Positions 14,148-21,975 of a stretch of 21,975 bases of DNA are shown one piece after another (position 1 is the stretch's first letter; every line of letters begins with the position of its first letter). A program made the translations under genes and the position numbers. Under the pieces are notes generated by a model. That model searched no databases. It was not told where the DNA came from and worked only from the letters and a program-made list of their open reading frames with translations. This stretch comes from Bacillota bacterium (GTDB lineage Bacteria; Bacillota; Clostridia; Lachnospirales; Lachnospiraceae): NCBI GenBank assembly GCA_023434365.1, contig JAEYSV010000065.1, forward strand, positions 1 through 21,975. Direction: 5' to 3'.

Positions 14148-15345
14148 ATTAAGTAAAACTCATGTGCCGGATAAAGTATATGCTTACTCACTTCAAGTTA
14201 GACATATGATGTATGAATTACTTGACTGCAAGGAAGAAGATGCTGTTAGTGTAGAAGTTTTTGATGATATTGGCGTGGAAAAAGCAGATGGTACAAAGGA
14301 TGCTATACAGGCAAAAAGTGCACTATCTAGCAGAAATCCTGTATCGGATAGGGCAGTAGATCTATGGAAAACTTTATATAATTGGTTAGTTGCTGTACAA
14401 GAAAAGGAAATTGATATTGAGAATACAAATTGTAGACTATTTATAACTGTTGATAAACACGGAAATATCGTCGATTCCTTTAATAAGGCAACTACAGATA
14501 AAGAATCTTGTCTTGCTTGGGAAGCTGCCAGACGTGAATTTTATGATGAAGAGGGAAATGAAAAGAAGTGTGGAGATGAATATGTAAATTATATTCGAGC
14601 ATTTTTTTCTGATGATAATAAATTAGAAGCGTGTAATGTTATTAAAAAGTTTAAACTCCAAACCACATTAAAAACACATACTGAAAGCTTATATGAGAAA
14701 TTTGCAGAAAAAGCTTTTATTTCAAAAGAATCCCTTGATATAATGTTTGTTTATATGTTGGGCTGGATTGACAAACAGACTGCTATGTTGGCAGAAGCTA
14801 AAAAGCCAATGATAATATATAATAAGAATTTTAGAAATGAATTGACAGCCAAATATAGGGAAGTAAATCAAAAGTTAAGTCTTGTTGAGATAGCTCCCAA
14901 ACCTTCTGAAGATATGATTAATAGTGAGTTGGCGGCTTTTAGAGTTTATATAGAGCAACTAGACATTGTCAATTGTGATTATACAGATAAAATTGAGGCT
15001 ATTAGTGATTTCTTGCGCGCTTCAGCAAATAGAACTGCATGGGCAGAAAAAGGTGATATTAGTAAGGATGCAATTAATTTATTTTCCGAAGAATTAACAA
15101 GAATATGGAACAATAAGAAAAGAATATTAGAAATTACCCAGAACAGTATGGAAGAAAGTGATCGAGGTCGATTGTTATATTTCGAATGCAAAGATAAACA
15201 AGTAGATATGGGAAGTTTTATTGCTCCTTCATTCTTTACCTCAGGATGTTTTCATACTTTAACGGATGATGAAAGCATAGGTTGGCATCCAGAGTACAAA
15301 AAGATATTGAAAGATAGGAGGAGTAAAAATGGGGAATCTCGCTAA
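14134..15345 (+). CDS. ABC-3C system component with DUF4297/restriction-nuclease-like N-terminus
   Basis: The N-terminal 100 residues (KVYAYSLQVRHMMYELLDC, VEVFDDIGVEKADGTKDAIQ, AKSALSSRNPVSDRAVDLWK) resemble the DUF4297 group of PD-(D/E)xK nuclease-like domains. E41/D44/D45 with Q59-A60-K61 could form the metal site (D...QxK). The remaining 300 residues are helical and probably form the component that docks with the ATPase. In ABC-three-component systems this slot is filled by the variable effector or CTD subunit. The start at 14134 lies inside the previous gene, with GAGGGGG 9 nt upstream. The 3' end overlaps the next gene by 17 nt. Catalytic activity is an inference; the domain could be an inactive nucleic-acid binder. 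Confidence 0.7.
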   Translation: MGNAKLSKTHVPDKVYAYSLQVRHMMYELLDCKEEDAVSVEVFDDIGVEKADGTKDAIQAKSALSSRNPVSDRAVDLWKTLYNWLVAVQEKEIDIENTNCRLFITVDKHGNIVDSFNKATTDKESCLAWEAARREFYDEEGNEKKCGDEYVNYIRAFFSDDNKLEACNVIKKFKLQTTLKTHTESLYEKFAEKAFISKESLDIMFVYMLGWIDKQTAMLAEAKKPMIIYNKNFRNELTAKYREVNQKLSLVEIAPKPSEDMINSELAAFRVYIEQLDIVNCDYTDKIEAISDFLRASANRTAWAEKGDISKDAINLFSEELTRIWNNKKRILEITQNSMEESDRGRLLYFECKDKQVDMGSFIAPSFFTSGCFHTLTDDESIGWHPEYKKILKDRRSKNGESR

Positions 15346-15826
15346 AGAATTTGAAAATGTTCAAAATCCTGCATTAGGTGCATATGTAATATGGAATTTT
15401 TCTAGAGGATATTACGAACATAATACTTCATTTATTCCATTTCAATTGTTATTTATAGTATTACCAATCATATTTAGAGCTGACTTAGTTGATCTTATTG
15501 TTACAACTCAAAAGCAATCGGGATTAAGATATTTTGCCGATAAATTTATGAGAACTGAAGTGTTGAAGAATGATATGATTTCACACCTACATAAAGCAAG
15601 TGAAGACTCGAAAATAGTTTCATTAGAGTCTATACAAATTGCAATTCACTCTAATCTGATTTCGATAGATTCAGATAGTGGGCTGGTATTTCCTGTAACA
15701 ACAGCAGAAAAGAAAAATGTACCTGATTCAGTAAAACGGTTTGGAAAAGCTGCTGAACGGCTGGGTAGTTGGTGTGCAAGATTAACTATGCATGAAATAT
15801 CTCAAATTCTGAAAGTGAGGTTTTAA
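15329..15826 (+). CDS. ABC-3C system middle component
   Basis: The protein is 165 aa. NVQNPALGAYVIWNFSRGYY, the hydrophobic FQLLFIVLPIIF, a helix FADKFM and the C-terminal FGKAAERLGSWCARLTMHEI fit the three-component ABC system middle components. These are small helical proteins that link the Rad50-like ATPase to the effector. The alanine and glycine pattern N-P-A-L-G-A near the N-terminus is typical. It overlaps the upstream gene by 17 nt with AGGAGG well placed, and its stop is 1 nt before the ATPase start, so the stoichiometry is set by coupling. No catalytic motif is seen. Confidence 0.78.
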   Translation: MGNLAKEFENVQNPALGAYVIWNFSRGYYEHNTSFIPFQLLFIVLPIIFRADLVDLIVTTQKQSGLRYFADKFMRTEVLKNDMISHLHKASEDSKIVSLESIQIAIHSNLISIDSDSGLVFPVTTAEKKNVPDSVKRFGKAAERLGSWCARLTMHEISQILKVRF

Positions 15827-15827
15827 C

Positions 15828-17801
15828 ATGGATTTTCAAATAAAAAAATTGATTTTATGGCCAAAAAAAGAAGGCTTCGATTTTAAAGAAATTAAATTTG
15901 AATTGAATCAGATAAATATTATTACAGGTGCATCTAGAACAGGAAAATCAGCAATAATACCAATTATTGATTATTGCCTTGGGTCAGGTAGTTGTTACAT
16001 TCCTGTTAAAACTATTAGAAATGCATGTAGTTGGTTTGGGATATTAATTTCTTCAAATGAAAAGGAAATCTTATTAGCAAGGGAAGAACCAGGTTTACAA
16101 AAGTCAACTGATGATATGTTTCTACTAGAAGGAACATCTATAGAGATTCCATCAAGGGTTATTAAGAATACTACCAGACAGAGTGTAAAGCGTTATTTAG
16201 ATGAAGCAGCTAAATTGTCATTTCTTGATATTGATGCTGATACGAATAATCAATTTTTGGGGCGTCCCTCGTTCAGAGATTTAATGGCCTTTTGCTTTCA
16301 ACCTCAAAATATTGTTGCTAATGCAAATACATTGTTTTATAAAGCAGACACAACGGAGCACAGAACAAAGTTAATAAATATCTTTCCTTATATTCTTGGT
16401 GCGGTAACTCCAGAGATTCTTGCTAAACGCCAACAAATTAGTGAACTAACGAGAGAATTAGGCAGAAAACAAAGAGATTTACAGAAGCTTAAGGATGTTT
16501 CAGAAAAATGGAAAATTGAAATTAATGGTTGGGTAAGCTTAGCGCAAGAATATGGGATTTTTGGCAAGGACATTAATATTGAAAATATGTCATTTGATGA
16601 GCAAGTCGAATTACTAAAAGATTTAATTAGTAAAAATGCTTTAGATTCGCATATTGATCCTGAAAAAATTATGGATGCTTCACATGAAATGATCGAATTA
16701 AGAAAAGAAGAAAATATGGTTGCAATGGAATTGGCAAAAGCAAAAAGTCGATTTACTGAAATGTCTCAGTTGTTTGATAGCATGGACACATACAGAAAAT
16801 CGTTGTCAATTCAAGTTGAACGTTTAAATATATCAAAATGGCTTCGGTCATTAGGTGAACAGAACGGCTCGTGCCCTATATGTGGAACTACAAATATTAA
16901 AAACAATACTCTAGAAAGATTATTTACAAATTTAGAAAAGATAGAAGAGGAATCAGGCTATACAAAAACTATTCCTGCAGCATTTGAAAGAGAATATGAA
17001 AATGTTAAGAAAGAAATAAATGTTTTGAGTGAACGCCTATCAGCCGTGCAAAAGAGAATTAAAATACAGAGTGAAACGAAAATAACATCAGAAAATGAAA
17101 AATATACATTAGATGGTATTTCAAGATTTTTAGGTAAAGTTCAATACGCCAGTGAAACTTTTGATTTGTTAGGGACTGACAGTCTATTAATAGATGAAAT
17201 TGATAGGTTAATGAAAGAATTAGAGGATCTGAAAAAGCAAGTAAATGAAAATGCGATTGAAAAGAAGATTGAAACAGCCATTAGGACTATATCATCTAAT
17301 ACAATGAAATTAATTCCATTACTTGACTCAGAAAGACCTAACGACCCAATTAAAGTTGATTATAAAAACTTAACAGTAATAGTATCATCTGAAGATGGAC
17401 GAGATGATTATTTATGGGAAATTGGTAGTGGATCCAATTGGCTGGCATATCATATTGCAGCAACATTAGCATTTCAAATATTCTTTAGTAATATGGTAAT
17501 GTCATCAGTGCCGAACTTTATTGTATATGATCAGCCAAGCCAAGTTTATTTCCCACAAAAACTAGCTACAAAAGAAGATGATAAAGATATTGATCCTAAA
17601 TTAGGTGATGAGGACAGGATTGCTGTAGAAAAGATATTTAAAACTATATCTTCTGCGATATCAATTGCTAATAAGCCAATTCAAATTATTGTACTAGAAC
17701 ATGCAGATAAAAGTGTATGGGGAGAAGTGGAGAAAGTACATGAGGTATGCGAGTGGAGAGGCGAAAACCAGAAGTTGATACCAGAAGAGTGGATAAAATA
17801 A
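15828..17801 (+). CDS. DUF3732 Rad50-like ABC ATPase of the ABC-3C system
   Basis: This 657-aa SMC/Rad50-type ATPase binds and remodels nucleoprotein in ABC-3C conflict systems. Walker A is GASRTGKS (34-41). Long coiled coils lie at about 200-345 and 360-500, joined by a zinc-hook-like SCPICGT (C349, C352). The ABC signature is IGSGSNW (about 530-537). Walker B is FIVYDQPSQVYFP (about 566-578): the usual catalytic glutamate is replaced by glutamine, which as I recall is typical of DUF3732. LEHAD (about 625) is the H-loop. GTGAGG precedes the ATG, 1 nt after the middle-component stop. The single CPxC hook implies dimers joined by zinc. The upstream effector is the likely output. Confidence 0.88.
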   Translation: MDFQIKKLILWPKKEGFDFKEIKFELNQINIITGASRTGKSAIIPIIDYCLGSGSCYIPVKTIRNACSWFGILISSNEKEILLAREEPGLQKSTDDMFLLEGTSIEIPSRVIKNTTRQSVKRYLDEAAKLSFLDIDADTNNQFLGRPSFRDLMAFCFQPQNIVANANTLFYKADTTEHRTKLINIFPYILGAVTPEILAKRQQISELTRELGRKQRDLQKLKDVSEKWKIEINGWVSLAQEYGIFGKDINIENMSFDEQVELLKDLISKNALDSHIDPEKIMDASHEMIELRKEENMVAMELAKAKSRFTEMSQLFDSMDTYRKSLSIQVERLNISKWLRSLGEQNGSCPICGTTNIKNNTLERLFTNLEKIEEESGYTKTIPAAFEREYENVKKEINVLSERLSAVQKRIKIQSETKITSENEKYTLDGISRFLGKVQYASETFDLLGTDSLLIDEIDRLMKELEDLKKQVNENAIEKKIETAIRTISSNTMKLIPLLDSERPNDPIKVDYKNLTVIVSSEDGRDDYLWEIGSGSNWLAYHIAATLAFQIFFSNMVMSSVPNFIVYDQPSQVYFPQKLATKEDDKDIDPKLGDEDRIAVEKIFKTISSAISIANKPIQIIVLEHADKSVWGEVEKVHEVCEWRGENQKLIPEEWIK

Positions 17802-17887
17802 TATGAATTCGATCACATGTCTATTATTCAAAAACATAAAAATGAGCATTGTAGATTAATTGAATATAAAGTGTGGAGGAAGTTAAA

Positions 17888-19618
17888 ATGATGCAGTTTT
17901 CACAAAAGAGCATAAAGGGGTTATTTGATAGTTCAGAAAAAACTATGATAATTCCGGTTTATCAAAGGGCCTATTCATGGGAAGAAAAAGAAATCAAGGT
18001 ATTCTTAGAAGATCTTAAAGAACAGCAAATTGGTGGTAATGTATACTGTTATGGAAATCTACTATTAGAAACGATACAAAAAGATGTTGAATATGAAGTT
18101 ATTGATGGACAGCAGAGATTAACAACACTAACCATATTTGTGAGAGCACTATTAAATGTTTTGAACAAACGCACAAAAAAAGAAAATGAAATACAGAATA
18201 AGGTTAATTTAAAAAAGAAAGAAAAGATTTATTTTAAAGATGATGGTGTAATAAAATTGCGTCCAGTGGATTATGACAGAGGATTTTATGACACCCTGAT
18301 AGTTGATAACAAGAAAGAATGCAGTTTGGCAACACCTTCGCAGAAGAGGATGTTAGATGCCAAAGATTATTTCGAAAAAACATTATCTGAAATGAGTACA
18401 GATGAAATTATAAATATTTTCTCCATTCTGGAGGAGGCACAAGTAAATTGTATAGAACTACAAGGAAAAAAAGATTCTGCGCTGATGTTTGAATTGCAAA
18501 ATAATAGAGGGAAGGAATTATCAAATTTAGAAAAGCTAAAATCCTTCTTTATGTATCAACTTTATGTTGTTAGTGATACCAAAGAAACCGATGCAAACAT
18601 TACTTATGTGGCAGATAAATTTGATCCTATATATAGATTGATAAATGATTTGAAAGAGAATAACAATTCTGATGATTTAAGAGAATTGAATGAAGACAGA
18701 ATTTTTATGTATCATTGTCATGCCTATACTGCAAAAGGTTTTGGTTATAGAAGTATCGACGATATTATTGATGAGTACAAAAATCTTAAATCTAATAAAG
18801 TTAATTGGATAAAAAGTTTTACTGACGAATTACATACAACTTTTTCTAACATTAAATATTTGCAAAGTATGAAAAATAAGTATCTTTCAAAATTAATTAA
18901 AATAGGTATGCCATACTTTGTGTATCCATTTCTAATTAAAGGATTGAAATATTTTAAAGAGGATAAGGAAAAACTCAATCAATTATTCAAGACCATGGAA
19001 ATATTGAGTTTTAGATATAAACTGATTAATAGCCGTTCTGATTTGGTAAGTAAGTTATATCCTACTTTAAGAAATTTTAAGGACAATGTATTTGCGCTAA
19101 ATGAAGAAGTCAGAAGTGTATTAAACGATAATTGGTACTGGAGTGACACCAGAATGGAAGAGTATCTAAACGGAAATATGTACCAGAACAGCATGTTAAA
19201 TTATGTGTTATGGGAATATGAGCATAGTATTCAACTAAATGGATATGACACAAGTAAAGTTAAAATACCTAAAGAACAGATTGAACATATTTCTCCACAA
19301 ACTGAAGATTCAGAATGGATAGCAGCCGGGTATGAAGTTGATAAAAATAATTTTTATTCTGAAGAATTTGCAGAGGGATGGCTAAACTGCTTGGGCAATC
19401 TTATGTTGATTTCAGGGTCTCACAACGCATCAATTGGAAACAAACCGTTTGCTGATAAATTGAAAACGTATAAAGAAAATCCTATTCTGAAACAGCAGTT
19501 TGAAATAGCTAGCTTCTTAGATGAAAATCGAAAAAAACCTAAATGGGATTCTTATGCCATTTCACGGAGACACGAAAAAATCTTAGAGTTTGCTTTAGAG
19601 AGATGGAGTTTTGATTAA
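17888..19618 (+). CDS. DUF262 and DUF1524 (HNH) nuclease, GmrSD-like
   Basis: The N-terminal DUF262 domain carries IIPVYQRAYSW (21-31) and the DGQQRLTT motif (73-80), the ParB-fold nucleotide-binding site used by GmrSD and BrxU restriction enzymes. The C-terminal DUF1524 His-Me finger shows IEHISPQ (E466, H467) and LGNLMLISGSHNASIGNKPF, the family's nuclease centre. The middle is helical. At 576 aa it is a normal single-chain GmrSD size. GmrSD enzymes cut phage DNA with modified cytosines; the target here is unknown. ATG 17888 has GGAGGA 7 nt upstream; an in-frame GTG at 17873 lies on that site. It begins 86 bp after the ABC-3C ATPase with no terminator seen between. Confidence 0.9.
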   Translation: MMQFSQKSIKGLFDSSEKTMIIPVYQRAYSWEEKEIKVFLEDLKEQQIGGNVYCYGNLLLETIQKDVEYEVIDGQQRLTTLTIFVRALLNVLNKRTKKENEIQNKVNLKKKEKIYFKDDGVIKLRPVDYDRGFYDTLIVDNKKECSLATPSQKRMLDAKDYFEKTLSEMSTDEIINIFSILEEAQVNCIELQGKKDSALMFELQNNRGKELSNLEKLKSFFMYQLYVVSDTKETDANITYVADKFDPIYRLINDLKENNNSDDLRELNEDRIFMYHCHAYTAKGFGYRSIDDIIDEYKNLKSNKVNWIKSFTDELHTTFSNIKYLQSMKNKYLSKLIKIGMPYFVYPFLIKGLKYFKEDKEKLNQLFKTMEILSFRYKLINSRSDLVSKLYPTLRNFKDNVFALNEEVRSVLNDNWYWSDTRMEEYLNGNMYQNSMLNYVLWEYEHSIQLNGYDTSKVKIPKEQIEHISPQTEDSEWIAAGYEVDKNNFYSEEFAEGWLNCLGNLMLISGSHNASIGNKPFADKLKTYKENPILKQQFEIASFLDENRKKPKWDSYAISRRHEKILEFALERWSFD

Positions 19619-19648
19619 AAAAAATAAAGAAAAGAGGAAGATTATATT

Positions 19649-20773
19649 ATGAGTGCTGAAACAATCAACAAAGAGCTGACGGCTACTATGATTACACTGG
19701 AACAAATTTATTTGGATCCCAATAATCCGAGATTTACCTCGATGGATTGGGATGAAATAACAGAAGATAAGATTGATTCAGATGAAGTACAAGAAAAAAC
19801 ATGTAAAAGATTAGAGGAATCTTTTTCGGTTGATAAATTAATGTTAAATATTGAAACAAATGGATTTTTATGCATTGATAGAGTTATTGTTAAAGAATTT
19901 AAAGATAATAAATATGTCGTTTTGGAAGGAAATAGAAGAATTTGTGCTGCTAGGCTGATTAAGAAAAAATATGATCAAAATAACGACTTAGTCGATGAAG
20001 ATGTTATTGATTCTCTTAAAGTTATTGATTGTTTGGTTTATACAGGGGTTGAATCACAACCAGCATGGATATTTCAAGGGTTAAGGCATATAATGGGAAT
20101 CCATGATTGGTCAGCGTTCAACAAAGCTAAGCTTCTTGTTAGATTAATGGATGATGAAGGATTGTCATTAACTCAAGTTGGGAAAAAATTTGGTCTTACT
20201 GCATTTGGTGCTGGACAATGGGTACGAGGTTATTATGCATTCAAAAGGGCAACAGAAGAATCAGACTATACATCGGAAGTTGATGAAAAATTATATCCTT
20301 ACTGTCAGGAAATTTTTAGTAGAAGTAATACTGGAATAAGGGAATGGCTAAAATGGAATGATTCGGAATATCGTTTTGAGGATACGTTACATTTCAATGA
20401 ATTTCTTTCATGGCTTTATCCAAGAGACGATGATGAGGTGCTAGATGGTGTTGAGGTAAAGGGAGTTTGGGCTCAAAGAAGAATATCAAAAAGTAATGAT
20501 ATACGAATTATTTCTTACTTATTACGTGAAGCACCTATTGATTTTGAAGCATTTCGTGCCGATGGTGATTTGGAGAAAGCTTATAATATGGCAAGTACTA
20601 AAAAGTATATGAACCAAACAGATCCTTCAGAGCAGGCATTTGAAAATATTAATGCGTGTATTAAATCTTTGGAGAATTTACCTTTTAAGCTTTTAAAAAC
20701 AGAAAAACAAAAAATTCTTACTTTATTAGAAAAATTGGAGAATGCAATAGGAGAAATTAAGGAAACATGTTAA
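19649..20773 (+). CDS. ParB/Srx-fold protein with HTH region
   Basis: Residues 14-105 form a ParB N-terminal-like domain: ITLEQIYLDPNNPRF has the usual DPNNPR strand, and VVLEGNRRICAARLI is the GxxRxxAA nucleotide-binding motif. A helix-turn-helix-like segment follows (LSLTQVGKKFGL, about 173-184). The C-terminus ends in a coiled coil (LLEKLENAIGEI). Solitary ParB-like proteins of this kind occur in defence operons and may act as CTP- or ATP-dependent DNA clamps or as nucleases. No plasmid-type ParA or parS site is near, so partition is unlikely. It is 374 aa, lies 30 nt after the DUF262 gene with GAGGAAG upstream, and overlaps the next gene by 7 nt. Partner roles are inferred. Confidence 0.8.
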   Translation: MSAETINKELTATMITLEQIYLDPNNPRFTSMDWDEITEDKIDSDEVQEKTCKRLEESFSVDKLMLNIETNGFLCIDRVIVKEFKDNKYVVLEGNRRICAARLIKKKYDQNNDLVDEDVIDSLKVIDCLVYTGVESQPAWIFQGLRHIMGIHDWSAFNKAKLLVRLMDDEGLSLTQVGKKFGLTAFGAGQWVRGYYAFKRATEESDYTSEVDEKLYPYCQEIFSRSNTGIREWLKWNDSEYRFEDTLHFNEFLSWLYPRDDDEVLDGVEVKGVWAQRRISKSNDIRIISYLLREAPIDFEAFRADGDLEKAYNMASTKKYMNQTDPSEQAFENINACIKSLENLPFKLLKTEKQKILTLLEKLENAIGEIKETC

Positions 20774-21624
20774 TTAGTGAAGAAAAGCAAATAATGGCAT
20801 ATCTTTACAGAAAAACATATACAAGTGAGATATATAGTTTTCAAGATTTGGTAAAAGAGGCAATTATGCTTGTTCTTGAATTCGATAAAATAAATGCAGA
20901 AGCTCTAACGGATAAGAAAATAAACAAAGTGTGGGCATGTTTTTTAAAAGATTATAACTATGATTTGAAAAATAACATAGTACCATTATTTGATATTATT
21001 GATGAAAAATCAAAATTAGTAAAGTGGATAGGAATAAGCAGCACTGATTTAGACGAATGTAAAAGATACTTATTTATGGACAGACCAGAACTTTATAAAA
21101 TTTTTGATAAAATGTCAAATAGAGAATATGAAGCATTAGCATGTGTATTATGTGGATTGATGGGTGCTGAGAATAAATTACTAACCGATGCTGGAAATGA
21201 AGGTGGAATTGATTTTATTGCAAGTATAAAGTTTTCTACTAATGCTCATTTTTTGTTTGGAATTAAGGGACCAATAAGAATAATCGGACAATGTAAAAAA
21301 TACAATACAAAGGACAATATTGGACACATGAAGGAGTTTACACAAACTCTTAACAATGTATATAATTTATCTTTTAGACCGGGAGAAATACTGCCGTTGT
21401 GGTTTAAACAAGATAAAGGTCCAATATATGGTTGGCACATTGCACATGAAGGACACCAGTCAGGAGCTTTAGGATATGCTAAAAATTTTGGAATACTAAC
21501 ATCATCTTCCAAAGAAATAATTGACCTGTTATGTAAATTAAAATTTGCTAATACTATTAAGGGAACTAAAGTAGATAAGTTAAAATATATGATACGGGAA
21601 GAACTAACAAAAGAATATCCATAA
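20767..21624 (+). CDS. Mrr-like restriction endonuclease
   Basis: The C-terminal half (about 115-285) is a PD-(D/E)xK nuclease of the Mrr type: MSNREYEALACVLCGLMG with E120, then NEGGIDFIASI with the metal-binding D149, then RIIGQCKKY with Q175-x-K177, the QxK variant usual in Mrr. A helical N-terminal region (1-110) of unknown fold probably recognises DNA or a partner. The length is 285 aa. ATG 20767 overlaps the ParB gene stop (ATGTTAA), with AAGGA just upstream, so it is translated with its neighbour. Mrr enzymes cut modified DNA. As the third nuclease-like gene after DUF262/HNH and ParB, it likely provides the cutting step of the trio. Confidence 0.85.
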   Translation: MLISEEKQIMAYLYRKTYTSEIYSFQDLVKEAIMLVLEFDKINAEALTDKKINKVWACFLKDYNYDLKNNIVPLFDIIDEKSKLVKWIGISSTDLDECKRYLFMDRPELYKIFDKMSNREYEALACVLCGLMGAENKLLTDAGNEGGIDFIASIKFSTNAHFLFGIKGPIRIIGQCKKYNTKDNIGHMKEFTQTLNNVYNLSFRPGEILPLWFKQDKGPIYGWHIAHEGHQSGALGYAKNFGILTSSSKEIIDLLCKLKFANTIKGTKVDKLKYMIREELTKEYP

Positions 21625-21655
21625 TTAATTCCGGCTATATATTAAGTAATGATTA

Positions 21656-21975
21656 TTAATTGTGCAAAATTGAGTCTTCAAGAGGAAAACAAGGGAAAGA
21701 TTCACAGATTACTAAACCAAGAACATGTGGATTAAACTTTTTAAATTCAAATGTGGTAGCACTACCAGGCAAAGAATACGGATCCATCGCATAGAAATCC
21801 AGAGTAAACTCTCGATAAATATAATGCAGTTTGAACTCGTATTTTTCTTCCGAAGAAAGACCTTTAGGAAGAATCTTTTTGCGAGAGAGATAGTAGGGGC
21901 ATTTTTTATTCACGCATTTATGAATGTTGAATACCTTACGTGATTTTACAATAGTAAGTGTATTGCCACAATGGG
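21656..21975 (-). pseudogene. Truncated transposase N-terminus, running off the window
   Basis: The minus-strand frame is open from the window edge and reads HCGNTLTIVKSRKVFNIHKC, then VNKKCPYYLS, then FKLHYIYREFTLDFYAMD and FKKFNPHVLGL. It then departs from the expected pattern and stops at 21656 (CFPLEDSILHN). The two cysteine pairs form an N-terminal zinc ribbon. From memory, the LHYIYREFT..F segment belongs to a DDE transposase family of several hundred residues, so only the first 100 or so remain and the catalytic core is missing. It marks the right border of the defence block. The 31 bp between it and the Mrr gene show no clear terminator. Confidence 0.55.

Noticed and set aside
19649..20773. 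Plasmid partition ParB
   Set aside because: There is no ParA, replication gene or parS-like repeat; the neighbours are nucleases, so a defence role fits better.
21725..21943. 72-aa plus-strand frame at the right edge
   Set aside because: It is antisense to the transposase fragment, which has recognisable zinc-ribbon cysteines and family motifs.

Overview
The window comes from a low-GC Firmicute. AT-rich coding, strong GGAGG-type ribosome sites, TTG and GTG starts and the gene families seen all fit an anaerobic clostridium, most likely Lachnospiraceae; the species cannot be read from the sequence. The only clear housekeeping gene is rlmD at the left edge (145-1497), which is visibly less AT-rich than the rest. 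Everything to its right is accessory DNA: defence genes, decayed resistance-type genes and insertion sequences.

Left block (1627-5212). Behind the rlmD terminator and a near-consensus promoter lies a two-gene operon: a TIR-like ThsB protein (1729-2337) and a membrane-anchored macro-domain protein (2334-3191). This is the layout of a type II Thoeris anti-phage system. After a terminator comes a 546-aa protein with an R-x4-H HEPN motif (3372-5012), a probable RNase effector. Immediately after it (5067-5155) is a broken segment that resembles the very end of an rlmD-type gene, followed by another terminator. The defence cassette may therefore sit between rlmD and an old rlmD 3'-end remnant.

Middle block (5213-10512). 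It holds gene debris, a DUF4236 protein overlapping a zinc-ribbon membrane protein (6001-7960), an aminoglycoside-phosphotransferase-like pseudogene (8117-8980), and a GNAT acetyltransferase with an internal deletion (9331-10079) behind a short leader ORF and a hairpin. Short tandem repeats at 9061-9133 look like a leftover insertion-sequence end.

IS21-like element (about 10513-13436, minus strand). It carries istA with one in-frame TAG just after the last catalytic residue, istB whose conserved N-terminus now begins at ATA rather than ATG, and an extra 139-aa ORF. It lies directly upstream of a small hypothetical gene (13445-13756).

Right block (13801-21624). This is the most interesting part: seven tightly packed co-directional genes. 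The first four are a DUF1413 protein, a protein with a DUF4297/restriction-nuclease-like start, a middle component and a DUF3732 Rad50-like ATPase with a CPxC hook; together they form an ABC-three-component (ABC-3C) conflict system. The last three are a DUF262/DUF1524 GmrSD-like nuclease, a ParB-domain protein and an Mrr-like restriction endonuclease. No terminator was seen between the two halves, so they may be co-transcribed. A long hairpin just upstream (13801-13861) pairs CCTCCC with the GGGAGG ribosome site of the first gene, suggesting translational control of the operon. The window ends in a truncated transposase on the minus strand.
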